Shown here piece by piece: positions 1 through 10,400 of a stretch of DNA of 64,000 bases. Each line of letters begins with the position of its first letter. Position 1 is the stretch's first letter. The position numbers were made by a program, and so were the translations under genes. Source of the stretch: Symsagittifera roscoffensis (lineage: Eukaryota > Xenacoelomorpha > Acoela > Convolutidae); contig NC_087063.1 of assembly GCF_963678635.1 (NCBI RefSeq), positions 31,508,599 through 31,572,598 of the forward strand, written 5' to 3'. The notes beneath the pieces were generated by a model. The model saw only the letters and a program-made list of their open reading frames with translations, was not told where the DNA came from and made no database searches.

Positions 1-205
1 AAAATAAGATAGCGTGACGAGCAGACGGTGTACCCTATCCGAAATTACTCTATGAGTTAACCAACTCGGTCCTAACTCAGCTGTGAAAGTTTGTTCACCT
101 GTTCACGCTGACACGTTTTAATGCAGTTTATAACATGAAAAATTATTTCAAATAAGTTTTCATCTAGTAAATTTCAAAGGGGGGGGGGTAAACTGGAAAA
201 AAGCC
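1..205. mobile_element. 3' part of a hAT-type MITE (long subfamily)
   Basis: Ends with a G-run and AAACTGGAAAAAAGCC, the right terminal inverted repeat of the MITEs below. The interior (GTTCACCTGTTCACGCTGAC, ACGTTTTAATG) matches the copies near 11760-11850 and 13700-13790. The left end is outside the window. Confidence 0.55.
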
Positions 206-545
206 ATATTGTTATATTTATAATTGTTTCACGTGTAATTATGGCTGCACGCTTGATGTTACGAAGTAAAGTTCGACCCGCCCTGAAATTTCGTGGATCA
301 AAATCGAATATATTCTGTTTTCATTGTCAGCCTCAAAAATCGAAGTTAATCGGTTCTAATCGATTACAAATGGGCTATATTCCATTTCGAGCGATTATAA
401 TGGATCTAATGAATTATTTAACCTTTTTCTAAAATTAGTCTGAAATTTTCAACACTGCAGTTTTCACAATTTTGCTGTTGTTTTTGATTTAAATCACGTT
501 TTATTAGAAACTGACAAAACGAACTTATTTTGGCTAAGAAAATTG

Positions 546-746
546 GGCTCTTTTTCCTTTTCCCTCTACCTCACTTAAACATGAAATTTATGGTCTAACG
601 AGTGGTTTTACAAGGTAAATTATGAAGACGAAATGTTTGTCATGGCCTAATTAGTCTGCCTGTCAATTTTCATAACAATCGAACAAAGTGAACAGTAACT
701 TCAAATATAAAAATTTGCAGGTGGGGGGGGGGAAGGAAAAAAAGCC
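546..746. mobile_element. hAT-type MITE with perfect 8-bp target duplication
   Basis: Starts GGCTCTTTTTCC and ends GGAAAAAAAGCC. Flanked by GAAAATTG at 538-545 and again at 747-754. The interior (TCTAACGAGTGGTTTTACAA) recurs near 7760 and 11555. No coding capacity. Confidence 0.85.
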
Positions 747-940
747 GAAAATTGTTGTCTTGTTTTCAAATTTTTTTCCCATCACATTTTTTAAGTTATA
801 TTTTTTTTATAATTTCTACTGATCTTCACAAAATTGCAGTTGCTTTTTATTTACCGCATGTTTTATTAGAAAAGTGCGAAAGGAGACTCATTTTGGCTAA
901 AAAAATTGCTATCTCGTTCTCAACTTTTTCCCTTCATAAT

Positions 941-1684
941 TGTTCCGATTTTCGATACGAAAGTAACGGAATATTTGTGCTCGGGGTGGATTTTTTTTTT
1001 CTTCAGACAAATTTCGACTTTTTAACTAGCCATTTTTGACGGAATATTTTTATATCATTCGAAAGCTATTGTTGTCTTGAGCTCAAATTTGAAAAGATAT
1101 TTTACCTGAGATCATTTTTTGTAAAGTTATGAGGGTTTAAAGATTGTCAGTTTGGCCATTTTGACCAATTTGGGACAATTAACGCGTCCTAAAGCCGTCT
1201 TAAAAATCGTTCCAAATTGGTTGAAAGAAGCTTATTTGCCATAATTGATTTGTTACAACGAGCAAAATTTATTGTTTTGTACTTTATATGGCGTGTGGGG
1301 GGATGATTTTCATCGAAAAATTTTCAAATTTTAGAAAAAAGTTTTTAATTTATTTTATTTCATTTAATATTTTTTATGTTGTTTATGTTATTACTGCTCC
1401 ATAAATGTTAAAAGGGCTCTTTTCCAGTCTCCCCCACCGTTCAAATTCAATTTTGAAAAGCTTATTTAGCGTTGTCATAATGCAACGAAATTTGGCGTGG
1501 TGAACAAATTGACACATCTGAACAGATTTGTTCTTCATACTTAACAGCGTAACATCACGCATTTAGCCGTAATAACACGTAAAACAAACTTAAAACTCGG
1601 TATTTTGAAAGGGGGAAAACTGGAAAAGAGCCGTTAAAAGGCAGTCGGAACTTTCAGGGCTTTGCCCTGATACGAGCAGTCTTG
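941..1684 (+). repeat. Dispersed repeat R1, copy 1 (with MITE inserted)
   Basis: Begins TGTTCCGATTTTCGATACG and ends with the hairpin CAGGGCTTTGCCCTG followed by TACGAGCAGTCTTG. The same sequence occurs at 55637-56197 (+), 36953-37482 (-) and 47693-48213 (-), about 540 bp each. This copy is longer because a MITE sits at 1415-1632. Confidence 0.8.
1415..1632. mobile_element. hAT-type MITE nested in repeat R1
   Basis: Ends GGCTCTTTTCCAG / CTGGAAAAGAGCC. Flanked by GTTAAAAG on both sides (8 bp). The R1 copy at 55637-56197 shows the corresponding unoccupied site (CCTTAAAAGGCAGTCGG). The interior carries CGTAACATCACGC and CCGTAATAACACGT, shared with copies at 2254-2470, 4611-7494 and 7940-8160. 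Confidence 0.9.
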
Positions 1685-1786
1685 TTTTGCTATGTTTTCT
1701 TTTTTGTCTAGTTTCTACTGATTTCTTCTAACTTCTCCGCACTTTACGCCCTAATTCCCTCCTCCCATCCCATGTTAAGCCCCCCT

Positions 1787-2005
1787 TCAATTGGGGGGGG
1801 GGGACAAGGGGAGGGGATAAGCAAAGAACTTGACGGGGGATGAGGAGGGGGTTGGGGATGGAAGGGTGTGTATGGGGGAGGGGTTTGGAATGATGTTTGG
1901 TGGTTGGGGGCATTAGGGTGTGTTTGGGAGGTTGGAAGTTGTGTGGAGTGGGGTGTTTGGAAGTGTGTTTAGGGGTGTGAACGTTGGGGAAAGGGGTACA
2001 CGTAG
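1787..2005 (+). other. G-rich, C-poor strand-biased block
   Basis: About 215 bases dominated by G runs (GGGG to an 11-G run) and T/A, with very few C on the + strand, in an otherwise AT-rich region. Apparent proline/histidine ORFs on the opposite strand look like a by-product of this composition. G-quadruplex potential is high on the + strand. Confidence 0.6.
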
Positions 2006-2253
2006 ATGGGTACGGCGACAATTCGTAGCAGGCGAATATTGATCGCAAGCGACACTTCGTCGCTCTTTTAAAAAGCGACAATTGATCGCACGGCAATTTT
2101 ATCACAATTCTTTTCACAAAAATAGTCAATTCTGGAAAAAAGAGCCGAATAGTTTTTGAAAATTGAAACTAAAAAATGGAGGAAGTGGATAAGAGCCCTT
2201 TAAACTACCCTTTAAAAAATATGCAAAAAAAAAACGGAAGAAACAAAAAAGAG

Positions 2254-2470
2254 GGCCCTTTTTCACGTTCCTCTTACATCTGTGTTGGGTTTTCGAAAAG
2301 TATTTTTTCGTTGTCATCATGTAATGAAATTGCATGGTGGCCAAACTAACTATTGTGAACATATTTGTTCTTCATTCTTAATTTGTAACACCACGCGTTC
2401 AGCCACAATAACACCAAATAAAATTGAAAAACATGAAAAATTTGAAATATGTGGGAAATGGAAAAGAGCC
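2254..2470. mobile_element. hAT-type MITE with perfect 8-bp target duplication
   Basis: Starts GGCCCTTTTTCAC and ends GGAAAAGAGCC. Direct repeats AAAAAGAG flank it at 2246-2253 and 2471-2478. Interior homologous to the MITE at 1415-1632. Confidence 0.85.
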
Positions 2471-2639
2471 AAAAAGAGCCTAGTATCTGCAGCAATATAG
2501 AAGGGGGTAGGGCTCTTTTCCACTTTCCCCCACATTAACAATTTTTATTTTTCTTATAGTTGCTTTATATGTGATTATGGCTAAACGCATTTTTTTAAAA
2601 CTAAAACTGAAATGAGGGGGGGGGGAGGAAAAGAGCCGG

Positions 2640-2900
2640 TAGTAGAAAAGGATATCATAACTGTGTTGTTTTGCCTCCCAGTCCTGAGCCCAGGCTCGTT
2701 TGGGTCTCTCGCTTCGTCAGCAGCTGCTCACTCGTGCGACGCCTGATTGCCGACTGCTCCGGGGTGATGAGCTCTCGCGACGAGCTCCGCTTTTTCATCA
2801 TCTTCAGTTATTCTTCTTTACCTCTCGTAGAAGTCTGATTGAGCTTTTTAAGTGTTTTCAATAAAAAGTTGAAACTCAAATCTATCACAGTCAATTACTT
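2640..2900. other. GC-richer unexplained block upstream of the kinesin
   Basis: A roughly 180-bp segment clearly richer in G and C than its surroundings, with the palindrome GAGCTCTCGCGACGAGCTC near 2769-2787 followed by TTTTT, then an AATAAA near 2861. It could be a SINE, a gene 3' end or a promoter-proximal CpG patch. No ORF or RNA family is recognised. Confidence 0.3.
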
Positions 2901-3328
2901 GTTTTTCTCATTTTTCGTTACAATGTCATTTTTTGACAACCGAAAAAGTTCAAGCTGGTTTAAAGAAACAGACTTTCACTTTTTGAACTTCTTTTAATTT
3001 CACCTTCCAATTTATTTTTAGTAATTCAAATATAAGCTCGTGCAATTTTAAACTTTTAAAAAACCAACATCTTTGTTTTTGTTATCAAAAGTCAACAGGT
3101 CCAAAAATTAGTCATTGCATAGATTGTACACTCCTTGTCAAAGCTCAAACGAAGCATGCATATTGTAATATCAATCAGCAGCAAAAAGTACACTGTGAAA
3201 ATTACAATATGCTAATTTAAATTCACAAACATCGGTCAAAACAGCATTCATTGCTGTAGCTTACAAGCACAATAGTCTGCCAGAAAACAAGTCAAAAACC
3301 GAAAGCCGAACACAATTAGAGATTCAAA
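2901..3328. promoter_or_regulatory. Kinesin upstream region
   Basis: AT-rich, repeat-poor sequence directly before the kinesin ATG, likely holding its promoter and 5' UTR. No core promoter element is clear. Confidence 0.35.
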
Positions 3329-4425
3329 ATGGCACATATTAAAGTTTTCGCCCGACCTCGTTCGGATATTCAGCCGAGTGAATTTTTCATAGTAGGTGAG
3401 AAAACCCTAACTGCCCAGTTTAACGAGCTCTCGGTTACCGGCGCAACACACCACCCGATTACATACGACTTCAAGTTTTCACACGTTTTCGACCGAAGTG
3501 CAGGCCAAGAAGATGTTTTCAGGAAAGTTTCAGTCGACAGTGGGTTGCTTCAGCAGTTTATTTTGGGTTTCAACGCAACTATTTTTGCTTACGGCCAAAC
3601 TGCTTCGGGAAAATCCTACACGGTTGAAGGCAGAAAAAGCGACTTGAATCATCTGGGAATAACACAACGATCAATTTCTTACATTTACGAAAGTCTTCAA
3701 CAACGAAAAGATGAGCATGTTGAAATTCAGCTATCTTACATTGAAATTTACCAAGAAGCGGCTTACGACTTGTTAAACCCAGTTGTGGGCAAAAACGGAC
3801 ACTCTACTTTTCCAAGAATCGCTGTTCGCGAGGGAGGCGGAGGTGTTTCCTTCTTTCAAAACTTAAGCTGCATTGCCGCGCCGACGGAGAAAATAGCCCA
3901 ACAGTTGTTTGCGCGCGCAGTAGCTAACCGACAAGTTGCAGAGACATCGGCTAATTTGATATCTTCACGTTCACATGGTATTTTCTCGTTATATTTGACC
4001 ACACAGAAAGTTGCATCCGAAACAAAAACTTTTTCGAAACTTCACATTGTAGATTTGGCAGGATCGGAAAGAGTGTCTAAAACTAAAGCTAGTGGTAAAG
4101 TTCTAAGAGAAGCTCAGTCTATAAATTTATCATTGCATTATCTCGAACAGGTTATCTTGGCGCTTCAATTAGAACAGAGACTTTGTGGCACTGATAAAGC
4201 TCACGTTCGGAAACTACATATACCTTATCGGAACTCGCAATTAACCATGATTCTTCGGGACAGTTTGGGAGGTAATTGCGTGACAGCTATGATAGCAAAT
4301 TTACACTTGGATACGAGTAATTTGGGTGAATCAATTTCGACATGTAGGTTTGCCCAGAGGGTCGCATTGGTTGCCAATTTTGCAAAGAGGAATGACCAAG
4401 TTGACCAGAAGGTGTTAGTTAAGAG
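3329..4425 (+). CDS. Kinesin exon 1: complete motor domain
   Basis: A single exon encodes the whole motor core, residues 1-365. The start is the first ATG, in context TTCAAAATGG, and the protein opens directly with the beta-1 strand (AHIKVFARPR), so no upstream coding exon is needed. The donor is AAGAG|GTAAG, phase 2, and joins the next exon 8.2 kb away to read VKRLRSRISELEAE. Nucleotide, microtubule-binding (YRNSQLTMILRDSLGGN) and neck segments are all present, so the motor should be active. Confidence 0.92.
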
Positions 4426-7400
4426 GTAAGAAACAGAAACAGTAAAATGAGGTATGCATTACATCCCTCTCGGGTTACATAGCCAGGGAAAAATCTTGGG
4501 TATGCTGCCAGGAAATTACAGAGTCCAGGGTAACCCTAGACTTCCTGGCAGGGGCCATCCAGAAACCCTGCCACGAAGTCTAAGATGAAAACTCATGGAA
4601 AAACAGGCCTGGACTCCTTTCCACTTCCCTCAGATTTGAATTTCAGTTTTGAAAAACGTATTTTCCGTAGTCATAATGCAATGAAATTTTGCATAGTGAC
4701 AAAACTAATTATTGTGAGCATATTTATTTTCCATACCCTACATCGTAACATCACACATTTAGCCTTAATAGCACGTAATACAACTAAGACATTACGAGGC
4801 CAAACTGTGCATTCTGTGCATTGTAAACTGTGGAAATACCGTTTCGATAGTTTTAATTAATCCAGTGAGATAAGTAACCGTGTGTTAGTAAGTTAGTCGG
4901 AGACAATAAATTGGCGGTCAACCGAAGGTGACAGACAACTCCGAAGGTTAAATACTAGTTAGCGCCAGACAGATAAATTAATTAAATAGCACAACTAGAA
5001 ATGGAACTGGAATCGAAACATGAACTAATTTAGATACTATGACCTTTCCCTCCTTGTAAAAATTGATGACTTTAAGTAACGTATCCAATGCAATGCTGTT
5101 ATCAATAAATCAATAAGGTTAATAACGAGTTTGAACTAGAGTTTTGTTAATCAACTACGACAACATTTTAAAACATAAACTTTTGAGTTTTTGCCGCTGC
5201 ACGGCATGCCCTCTCCCTGGACCTCCTCATGTTCTACAATTTTGTAAGTTTGTTTTTGTAAGTTTTTTACTCACGTTTTTTTACTCTTTTTCTTCATTTT
5301 GCTCCTGACTTATCCGCCTTTTGGATGGTATCAATCATAACTGCCCCAATCTTAGTTACTGCTGTTCGTTTTGTGCCCGACCGTCTTGAACTGGTTTCGT
5401 CAAATGAACTCGCCGAATCTTGGCTTGAATAAGAAACAATTCGTTGTTTTCGACCACGCTTTTTTCCCCGGTTGCTGGAATTTGTTCTGCTTCGCGTTCC
5501 ACCTCCTGTGGTATATTTCCTTCGGTATCTTCCTTCCTTCGGTTAGCTTCGATCTCTTTTTCGCGTGCCATCGTATACTCTGTTGCCGTCTCATAGTTGC
5601 TTGGTCGAATCGTGATGGTTTCGGTTTGTACTTGGTCCTGTCCCCCAATAGACGTTCCTTGTCTCTCCCCTTCAATATCTGCCCCCCCCCCCCCACCAGT
5701 TGTCGGTTCAAGTTCTCGACAAGTTCTCTCGTAATGTCCCGTCTTCCGGCAGAAATTACACTTCGCATTTTTGGCTGGACATTTCGTAAGGTGTTCCGGA
5801 GTAAACTTGGGTTGGTCACAATGATAACATCTTCTAGAAACTCCTCCTCTCATCTCTGTTCGTCCTCTGAACGATCCAAGGCTGCGCTGTCTATTATTTC
5901 GGTATCCTCCTCGGATTGTTCCCACCGGTTCCGTTTTGATCTGAAACGCTCCATTTCCACCGGTGGTGCCACTAGTTGTTGCTCCCCCGGTTGCCGATCC
6001 GTATGATTTAACATACTTGTATCCACGTTCGTATGAAATTGCACTACGGTACACCTCCTCAGGTGTCTTAGTCGAACGGCATAGCTCATTTTGGGCCTCT
6101 CTATTGTTCATGTTCTTAATGAACACATCCCGCAGAATTCTGGTCTTCAACGTTCCAAAATTACATCGGGCGGCCAGCCCGCTTAACACTGAGTGGAACT
6201 GCTCCAAGGATTCTTCTATTTGTCGTTTCCGTGCCAATAATTGGAATGATTCATAAGTTTCTTTACGTTCCTTCTTAAATTCCGTTTCGATAGTATCTAA
6301 TAACCTTGAGTACCTTGTTGTAGATAAATCTAGATGTGGCCTCCTCTTAGGTAGCTCATCCTGTTTTTTCTCCCCCAGACACAAATACAAGTTCGAGATA
6401 AGCGTTTGCTCCGACGCCAGGCGATTTTTTCCGTCTACCTCCTCCGGTAGTGCCGTAACCTGCGCTGCGGTTAACGTACTGGCATAATAGAAGTTCTTCG
6501 GATTTAGGCTATGTTTGGCCATCATTCCCCATTGAAAACGATTAAACCAAAACTCCCATAGCATTGGTGGCTCTGCGAACGTCGAGGGCCAAAACGATGT
6601 AATCCCCAGTGGGTTTTTCCACCCCACTTTGGCCTGTTGGCTGCGCCATGTGGAAATACGGTTTCGATAGTTTTAATTAATCCAGTGAGATAAGTAACCG
6701 TGTGTTGGAAAGTTAGTCGGAGACAATAAATTGGCGGTCAACCGAAGGTGACAGACATCTCCGAAGGTTAAATACTAGTTAGCGCCAGACAGATAAATTA
6801 ATTAAATAGCACAACTAGAATTGGAACTGGAATCGAATTTAGATACTATGACGAAACGGTTTCCGCAACAAGCCAAAATCAACATCGCTACTTTTCTTTG
6901 ATCTTCTTTGCTGTTTTGGATTCCATAAACAAATACTTAAAACACTATACCGCTCAAAATCGCTCCAAAATGGGCAAAATTACGAGATCCGCAACTGTAT
7001 TTGCGGAATCCAGAACAGTTTGTGGAATCCACAAACAGATAACAAGACATGTTTATAGTTACATTAAGCTGTTGCGGAATCCGCAACTAGAAGCGGAATC
7101 CGCAAATTGTAAGTGGAATCCGCAAATTGTAAGTCGAATCCGCAAATTGTAAAAAGAATCCGCATTTTGTTTCGGATTCCACTTATACTTGCGGGTTCCA
7201 CTTACATTTTGCGGAATTCACTTACAGTTGCTGACTATAGAACAACAAGCTATATTTGCTTGTTGTGGAATCCGCAACAAAACAAATGTGTCGACAAAAT
7301 TTACGTTACAGCTATTTGTACTTGGAATCCACGAAACTTTTGTAAATGGAATCCACTTATTTTTTGGAACATGTTTAAAGATTTGTCTCTGGAATTCAAG

Positions 7401-10400
7401 AACATACAGGCACAAAATTGTGTGCCTATGCAGTGCACAGTTTGGCCTCGTAAAGGAAAACCGAAAATTTGAAATAGGTGGGCGAAAAGAGCTCAGACCT
7501 GGAGAAATCTTAGTTACCCTTCCAAGGCTCTTTTTCGTCCTCCCCAACTGCAACTAGTTCGCATTATCCGATTGTTATGAAAATTGAAATACGAACTGGT
7601 TAGGCCATTGCAAACATTTTTGGTCTTCATACTTAAGGTTATAAAACCAAGCGTTACACCATCAAAATTGATGCTCGTGCGAGGTGTGTGTGCGGAAGGG
7701 GGTGGTAACAATTTTTGGCTCTTTTTCATTTTCCTCTCATCTCACACGAGCATCAATTATATGGTGTAACGAGTTGTTTTACAAGGTTAAATATGAAGAC
7801 TTAATATGTTTGTCTTGGCTTTTTTTAGTCCCTTTGCCAATTTTCATAATAATCGAATAATTTGAACAAGTTTTTCATTTGTAAAATTTTGCAGGTGGGG
7901 GGGGGGGAGAGAAAAAAGAGCCCAATTTGTTGTTAATTTGGCTTTTTTCCAGTTTCCCCCCTTTCAAGTCCATTTTTGAAAAGTCTACTTAACGTTTTCA
8001 CAATGCAATGAAATTTGGCGTGGTGAACAAATCTACAATTCTGAAAAGATTTGTTCTTTATAATTTACAGCGTAACATCACGCATCTAGCCGTAATAACA
8101 CGTAAAACAAACATAAAACTCGGTAGTTTGAAAGGGGGGGTGATGAACTGGAAAAAAGCCTTAGTTTTTTTGTCGCCACAAAGTTGCTTCTAGGTTGAAA
8201 CTATAGAACAATAAATTATTTTGTTGTATGAAGTTGTCCAGTTTCAATTTTTCACACAATTGAACAAAAAACAAAATGAACGTTTTGTGCTGGAGCCATA
8301 ATTAGTTTTATTTTCGTTGTTCCGACTATTGAAAATGGGGACGAATTTCGTATTCGACTGTGTTTTTCTTCCTACACAATTTTCAACCACATTGAATATT
8401 TTTCAAAAAAAATTCCGAGTGTCGAGAAAATCCGATTAGAAAATTTTAATTTTTCGTCTAATTTCGATCGAATAACTAAAGATAACTTGTTAAATTGTTC
8501 AAAAAATAGAAAAAATAATTGAACTTTTTTCAAGTTATCTTTAGTTATTCGATCGAAATTAGACGAAAAATTAAAATTTTCTAACCGGATTTTCTCGACA
8601 CTCGGATTTTTTTTTGAAAATTTTTCAATGTGGTTGAAAATTGTGTAGGAAGAAAAACACAGTCGAATACGAAATTCGTTCCCATTTTCAATAGTCGGAA
8701 CAACGAAACTAAAACTAATTATGGCTCCAGCTCAAAACGTTCATTTTTTTTGTTCAATTGTGTGAAAAATTGAAACTGGACATTTTCATACAACAAAGTA
8801 ATTCATTGTTCTATTGTTTCAACCTAGAAGCAAAAAAAAAACGAAAAAAGTTCAATTATTTTTTTATTTTTTGAACAATTTAACGTCTTTTTTTCATTTT
8901 TTGTTTGTTATCTTTTTCTTGAAGACAACTTTTATCGATTATGACTAATTTACTAAATTTTTACGCGTGTGCATAGTATTAGTATCACAACGCGTTTAAA
9001 AAACTACATTAATTTGAAGAAGGTAATATTTTGTTTGGGGCGGAGGGGGAGGAGGAGTAGAAATGAAGATCAATTGCTTTTACCAGAAATCATAACTTTT
9101 TCATATAATTTTTGCTATTTTTTACACAAAATAACCAAAAAAAAACAGTTTTCTGCGCGAGCCATAAAACTCGGTAGTTTGAAAGGGGGGGTGATGAACT
9201 GGAAAAAAGCCTTAGTTTTTTTGTCGCCACAAAGTTGCTTCTAGGTTGAAACTATAGAACAATAAATTATTTTGTTGTATGAAGTTGTCCAGTTTCAATT
9301 TTTCACACAATTGAACAAAAAACAAAATGAACGTTTTGTGCTGGAGCCATAATTAGTTTTATTTTCGTTGTTCCGACTATTGAAAATGGGGACGAATTTC
9401 GTATTCGACTGTGTTTTTCTTCCTACACAATTTTCAACCACATTGAATATTTTTCAAAAAAAATTCCGAGTGTCGAGAAAATCCGATTAGAAAATTTTAA
9501 TTTTTCGTCTAATTTCGATCGAATAACTAAAGATAACTTGTTAAATTGTTCAAAAAATAGAAAAAATAATTGAACTTTTTTCAAGTTATCTTTAGTTATT
9601 CGATCGAAATTAGACGAAAAATTAAAATTTTCTAACCGGATTTTCTCGACACTGGGATTTTTTTTTGAAAATTTTTCAATGTGGTTGAAAATTGTGTAGG
9701 AAGAAAAACACAGTCGAATACGAAATTCGTTCCCATTTTCAATAGTCGGAACAACGAAACTAAAACTAATTATGGCTCCAGCTCAAAACGTTCATTTTTT
9801 TTGTTCAATTGTGTGAAAAATTGAAACTGGACATTTTATTTTTCACGCGCAAAATTATGTTCCACAAATAATCAGTGGATTGGGCATAATGATATATCAT
9901 TTAAAAATTTTTTGTCGTCGTGATTCCAACGACGTCACAAAATTTCAAAAAAAAACCAGTTTCGAAAAGAACGGTCTGAAATTTGTGGTTTTTCGGCTAA
10001 TTTATACCACATACAGTGAAAATAACTTGGTAAATTGTTCATTAAGACTAGAAAAGCCTACATTTTTCAACGGAAACCAGTTTCGAAATAAATTTGGCCT
10101 TTCTCTGGCAAGAAAAAGTTTTTGAACGGTTTTTTTTACAAAATTGTCCAAAAAAACCAAAAACTTTTTAAAATTTTTGTGGATTTTTTTTCTTCATTTT
10201 TTGTTTGTTATTCAATTTTTTGAAGACAACTGTTGTCGACTATGGCTAGTTTACGAACGTTTTACGCATGTGCATAATGTTAACATCACACCACATACAA
10301 AAAACGATACTAATTTGAAGAACTTTTGTTTTTTTTGGAGGGAGATGGTTAGGGGGAAAAACGAGGAAAAAGCCTAATACCATCATTAAGTTTGCACTTT

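Larger units (their letters stand above)
4792..7453. mobile_element. TIR DNA transposon (non-autonomous), copy 1
   Basis: Ends TTACGAGGCCAAACTGTGCA and its reverse complement. The interior next to the right end carries many GCGGAATCCGC-like palindromes (6990-7300). A gag-only LTR element occupies 4829-6852; without it this copy is about 640 bp. The sequence resembles the 17472-18994 copy in inverse orientation. No transposase is present. Confidence 0.8.
4611..7494. mobile_element. hAT-type MITE split by a nested transposon
   Basis: Left part 4611-4791 matches the first part of the MITE at 2254-2470 (AAAACGTATTTTCCG, CATCGTAACATCACAC). Right part 7454-7494 matches its end (AAAATTTGAAATAGGTGGG, AAAAGAGC). 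The intervening 2.66 kb is the TIR element below. Confidence 0.75.

Noticed and set aside
1728..2129. 133-aa Pro/His/Thr-rich ORF on the - strand
   Set aside because: It is the complement of the G-rich strand-biased block; composition alone keeps the frame open and no homology is apparent.
5044..5206. Longer LTR (ending at a CA near 5206, followed by a purine-rich complement)
   Set aside because: Homology between the two LTR copies stops at 5043 and 6852, where a pyrimidine tract and the AAAC target duplication sit; the longer version has no second copy.
5371..6256. Plus-strand ORFs over the LTR element
   Set aside because: They are frames opposite the intact gag, which has zinc knuckles and an LTR context.
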